From Cellulomonas sp. JZ18 (GTDB taxonomy: Bacteria; Actinomycetota; Actinomycetes; Actinomycetales; Cellulomonadaceae): a stretch of 64,000 nucleotides of DNA. Position 1 is the first letter of the stretch, and every line of letters starts with the position of its first letter. Below are positions 61,395 to 64,000 of the stretch, piece after piece. The translations under genes and the position numbers were made by a program. The stretch spans positions 3,472,001 through 3,536,000 of the forward strand of contig NZ_CP045245.1 in NCBI RefSeq assembly GCF_009720485.1, in the 5' to 3' direction. The notes beneath the pieces are model-generated. The model saw nothing but the letters and a program-made list of their open reading frames with translations, made no database searches and was not told the DNA's origin.

Positions 61395-62531
61395 TCAGCC
61401 CTGCGGCCGCAGCGCGATCGCCATGGCCTCGACCGCGAGCAGCGGCGCGACGTTCCCCGCCAGCCGGGTCCGCGCCTGCCCGACCGCGTCCATGCGGCGC
61501 AGCGTCTGCTCCGGCGTGGAGCCCGCCGCGAGCGCGCGCACGGCGTCCTCCTGCTCGACGTTGACCAGCTCGACCCCGGCGCCGAGCTGCACGACGAGGA
61601 CGTCCCGGTACAGCGAGAGCAGGTCGACCATCGCCCGGTCCAGCACGTCGCGCTGGGCGCGCGTCGCGCGGCGCTTCTGCTCCTCCTCCAGGGCCTTGAC
61701 CTGCGCCCGCAGGGCGGGCGGCACGGTCGTCGCACCCTCCGCGCCGAGCGAGCGCAGCAGTGCGTTCTTCTCGGCGACGTCGCGCTCCTCGGTCGCCGCC
61801 CTGGCGTCCGCCTGCGCGGTCTCGACGAGCTCGCCCGCGGCGAGCACCGCGTCCCCGACGCCCCGCACGCGCGTCGCGATGCCGAGCACGGCGGCGCGCC
61901 GCTCGCGCGCCTGCGGGTCCCGGGCGAGCCGGCGGGCGATGCCGACGTGGCTCTGCGCGGCGCGCGCCGCGACGACGGCGGTCCGCGGGTCGACGCCGTC
62001 CCGGCGCACGAGCAGCTCGGCGACCGCGTCGACGGGCGGCACCCGCAGCGCGACGGAGCGGCTGCGGCTGCGGATCGTCACGAGCACGTCCTCGGGGCTC
62101 GGCGCGCACAGCAGCCACACCGTGCGCTCGGGCGGCTCCTCCACGGCCTTGAGCAGCACGTTCGCGCTCTGCTCGTTGAACCGGTCGGCGTCCTCCACCA
62201 CGATCACGCGCCAGCGCCCCTGCGACGGGGCCCGCTGCGCGAGCTCGACCAGCGGCCGCGTCGCGTCGACGCGGATGAACACGCCCTCCGTCGCCACCAG
62301 CGTCACGTCGGGGTGGGTGCCGCCCAGCACGGTGGTGCACGCGTGGCACGTCCCGCACCCACCGGTGTCGCACTGGAGCGCGGCGGCGAACGCACGTGCC
62401 GCGTTGGAGCGGCCGGACCCGGGCGGGCCGGTGAGCAGCCAGGCGTGCGTCATCGCGGACGGGTCCTCCACCGCGTGCCGCAGCACCGCGACGGCCGGCT
62501 CCTGCCCGACCAGGTCGTCCCAGACGCTCAC
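61395..62531 (-). CDS. holB: DNA polymerase III subunit delta'
   Basis: A 378-residue clamp-loader subunit. The N-terminal AAA+ module has [20 protein letters not shown] and a P-loop-like [20 protein letters not shown] whose usual Lys is Arg, as expected for the non-hydrolysing delta' subunit. The zinc cysteines ([12 protein letters not shown]) and sensor segment [20 protein letters not shown] are clear. The rest matches the helical collar domain. The GTG start overlaps a TGA that would end tmk if one base were restored there, so the tmk-holB order is coupled as in many Gram-positive bacteria. Confidence 0.93.
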   Translation of the reverse strand: MSVWDDLVGQEPAVAVLRHAVEDPSAMTHAWLLTGPPGSGRSNAARAFAAALQCDTGGCGTCHACTTVLGGTHPDVTLVATEGVFIRVDATRPLVELAQRAPSQGRWRVIVVEDADRFNEQSANVLLKAVEEPPERTVWLLCAPSPEDVLVTIRSRSRSVALRVPPVDAVAELLVRRDGVDPRTAVVAARAAQSHVGIARRLARDPQARERRAAVLGIATRVRGVGDAVLAAGELVETAQADARAATEERDVAEKNALLRSLGAEGATTVPPALRAQVKALEEEQKRRATRAQRDVLDRAMVDLLSLYRDVLVVQLGAGVELVNVEQEDAVRALAAGSTPEQTLRRMDAVGQARTRLAGNVAPLLAVEAMAIALRPQG

Positions 62532-63237
62532 GTCGCGGCACCTCCCGCCACGGGGGTCCTGCGGCGGGCGCGGAGGCGGCGCGGGCACCCGCCGGCACCG
62601 GGCCGTCCGGCCCTGCCGCCGTCGGCTGCGTCGCGGTGCCGCCCAGCAGCGGGGCCAGGCGCTCGCGCACGGCCGCGGCGAGCACGTCGGCGGGCTGCGT
62701 GGCGTCGAGGACGAGCCAGCGTGCCGGGTCGGCCGCCGCACGGTCGAGGAAGGCCTGCCGCGTGCGCCGGTGGAACTCGTCGCCGGCGGACTCGAGGCGG
62801 TCCGGGTCCCCGGTCAGCCGCGCGAGGCCGACCGCGGGGTCGAGGTCGAGCAGGACCGTCAGGTGCGGCAGCAGCCCGTACGTGGCCCACAGCGAGAGCT
62901 GCTCCACCTCGTCCGCGCCGAGCCCGCGGCCGCTGCCCTGGTACGCCACGGAGGAGTCGAGGTACCGGTCCGTCAGCACGACGGCGCCGCGCTCGAGCGC
63001 CGGGCGCACGAGGCTCGCGACGTGGTGCGCGCGGTCGCTCGCGTACAGCAGCGCCTCGGTGCGCGGGTCGAGGTCCTCGCCGTGCAGCACCGCCTGGCGC
63101 AGCTCGCGGCCCAGCGGCGTCCCGCCCGGCTCGCGCGTCACGACGACCTCGCGCCCCAGCTCGGCGAGGTGGTGCCCGAGCAGCGCGACCTGCGTGGACT
63201 TGCCGGCACCGTCGCCGCCCTCGAACGAGACGAACAC
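62528..63237 (-). CDS. tmk: Thymidylate kinase, frames broken at both ends
   Basis: Phosphorylates dTMP to dTDP. The core is [20 protein letters not shown] (P-loop), [37 protein letters not shown], and [20 protein letters not shown], all typical of Tmk. As sequenced the frame is open far beyond the expected end. Adding one base in the G5 run 62552-62556 gives ...[10 protein letters not shown] and a TGA overlapping the holB GTG, so that end is used. At the 5' side, one base added in the G6 run 63263-63268 would extend the protein to a GTG at 63272 ([19 protein letters not shown]), a more natural N-terminus. The in-frame GTG is annotated. Confidence 0.9.
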
Positions 63238-63415
63238 GCCGGCGGGGTCGCCGGCGGGGGCTGGGGGGTCACCGCGTCAGGCTACTGCCCGCCCCGGACA
63301 CTCCCGCCGGCGGGCGGCCTCTCCCCGACGCCGACCAGCGGTCGGGGACGACGCGTCCCGGTCCCGCCGTGCAGGGCGTGCACCGCGGCCGGACGCACCG
63401 CCGCCGGACGCACCG

Positions 63416-63447
63416 CCGCCCCGGCACCGTCAGGGGTGCCGGGGCGG
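63416..63447 (-). terminator. 13-bp stem-loop after the Gfo/Idh/MocA gene
   Basis: CCGCCCCGGCACC and GGTGCCGGGGCGG pair perfectly with a six-base GTCAGG loop, 26 bases after the stop codon of the minus-strand oxidoreductase and before tmk. It probably separates the two transcripts. A 15-base tandem duplication (CCGGACGCACCGCCG, 63389-63418) abuts it. Confidence 0.8.
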
Positions 63448-63473
63448 GCGGGCGCTGCGGTGTGGAGGACGCC

Positions 63474-64000
63474 TCAGGCGGACGTCTCGCCGGGGTAGGC
63501 GACGCCGACCTGACGGCGGACCTCGTCCATCGTCCGCATGACGTCGAGCGTGCCCTGCCAGGACATCCGCGGGCTCTCCGTGTCACCGGCCGCGACACGA
63601 CGGGCGACCTCGGCGGCCTCGTACTGCAGCCCGCGCGCGTACGGCTGCTCGAACGTCCACTCGCGCCCGTCGCGACGCGCCAGCCGGAACGACGTCGGCC
63701 CGTAGAAGCTGCCCGCCACGCGGATGTACCCCTCGGTACCGGAGATCGAGGACGTCGTGGGGGTCTTGGCCCACAGCGTCGTGTTGAGCGTGGCCTGCAC
63801 CTGGTCGCCGTACTCGAGCACCATGGAGATCTGCCCGTCGACGCCCGTCGAGGTCAGCTGCCCGAACGCGTGCACGCCGGTCGGCACACCGAGGAAGTCG
63901 TGCGCCCAGGAGACCGGGTACACGCCGAGGTCGAGCAGCGCACCGCCCGCGAGGTCCGGCGCGTAGAGCCGGCTGCCGGCGTCGAACGGGAAGAACTGCC
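63474..64000 (-). CDS. Gfo/Idh/MocA family oxidoreductase, C-terminal part (cut by the right edge)
   Basis: The last 175 codons of an NAD(P)-dependent sugar or polyol dehydrogenase-like protein. Visible are DLAGGALLDLGVYPVSWAHD, the family's invariant G-G-x-L-x-D-x-G-x-Y/H motif, then ISMVLEYGDQVQATLNTTLW, SISGTEGYIRVAGSFYGPTS and GLQYEAAEVARRVAAG, all from the C-terminal alpha/beta domain. The N-terminal Rossmann part lies beyond the window. Substrate cannot be inferred. Confidence 0.9.
   Translation of the reverse strand, partial: QFFPFDAGSRLYAPDLAGGALLDLGVYPVSWAHDFLGVPTGVHAFGQLTSTGVDGQISMVLEYGDQVQATLNTTLWAKTPTTSSISGTEGYIRVAGSFYGPTSFRLARRDGREWTFEQPYARGLQYEAAEVARRVAAGDTESPRMSWQGTLDVMRTMDEVRRQVGVAYPGETSA

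Overview
The window looks like chromosome of a high-GC actinobacterium, most likely Cellulomonas or a close relative in Micrococcales. By eye, G+C is well above 70 %, third codon positions are almost all G or C, and GTG starts and GTGA/ATGA stop-start overlaps are common. The left third matches the Mycobacterium tuberculosis Rv3601c-Rv3628 gene order (panD, panC, DUF2520, DUF3180, folK, folB, folP, folE, ftsH, hpt, tilS, Rv3626c, dacB, ppa). There is no phage, insertion sequence, CRISPR array or rRNA. There is one tRNA, tRNA-Thr(CGT).

Layout. 1-15994 (all minus): nadB (cut by the left edge), panD, panC, a DUF2520 protein, two bacterial PH-domain membrane proteins, DUF3180, a FolB-FolK fusion, folP, folE, ftsH, hpt, tilS, a DUF2342 protein and dacB. 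This is a cofactor (pantothenate, folate, NAD) and housekeeping block with tight translational coupling. Divergent ppa and a secreted NlpC/P60 hydrolase follow and end face to face on a strong terminator. 18.7-24.3 kb: metY-metX (homocysteine synthesis), a mycothiol-dependent-isomerase-like protein, an MDR oxidoreductase and an alpha/beta hydrolase. 24.4-36.7 kb: an unusual nuclease-fold-like protein, a thiamine-binding-type small protein, a divergent MFS/TetR pair with tandem operators, a VOC protein, a large FAD/FeS D-2-hydroxyacid dehydrogenase, OsmC, a truncated AAA ATPase, a VanY-type carboxypeptidase, a helix-turn-helix protein with TGQ(I/V)PVV repeats, and pcm. 37-48 kb: a 1380-residue secreted subtilase, a DUF3806 protein, a 5'-3' exonuclease, an ECF sigma / membrane-protein pair, a ParA-like ATPase, an RsbW-like kinase and PspC. 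48.6-64 kb: a LuxR-type ATPase regulator, a LigD polymerase domain, a second VanY-like enzyme, a second DUF3806-like protein, helR, a small secreted Cys protein, tRNA-Thr, a TAP-like lipoprotein peptidase, holB, tmk and the end of a Gfo/Idh/MocA gene.

Connections. Three cell-wall hydrolases (NlpC/P60 and two VanY types) share one architecture: N-terminal export signal or anchor, Ala-rich coiled coil, C-terminal catalytic domain. Two of them, less clearly the third, carry tandem GTCACA-type repeats upstream that resemble MtrA sites. The helR promoter contains a rifamycin-associated-element-like inverted repeat, so rifamycin-induced protection of RNA polymerase is predicted. The pspC leader contains two perfect 13-bp stems that are interlocked and cannot form as nested hairpins, a strong candidate for an undescribed cis-regulatory RNA.

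Sequence quality. At least ten otherwise intact genes are broken by a single apparent one-base deletion, nearly always in or beside a G/C run. All of them become whole, with correct codon counts and often a stop overlapping the next start, if one base is restored. I treat these as probable consensus errors and give the inferred full gene span, with the break position in each entry.
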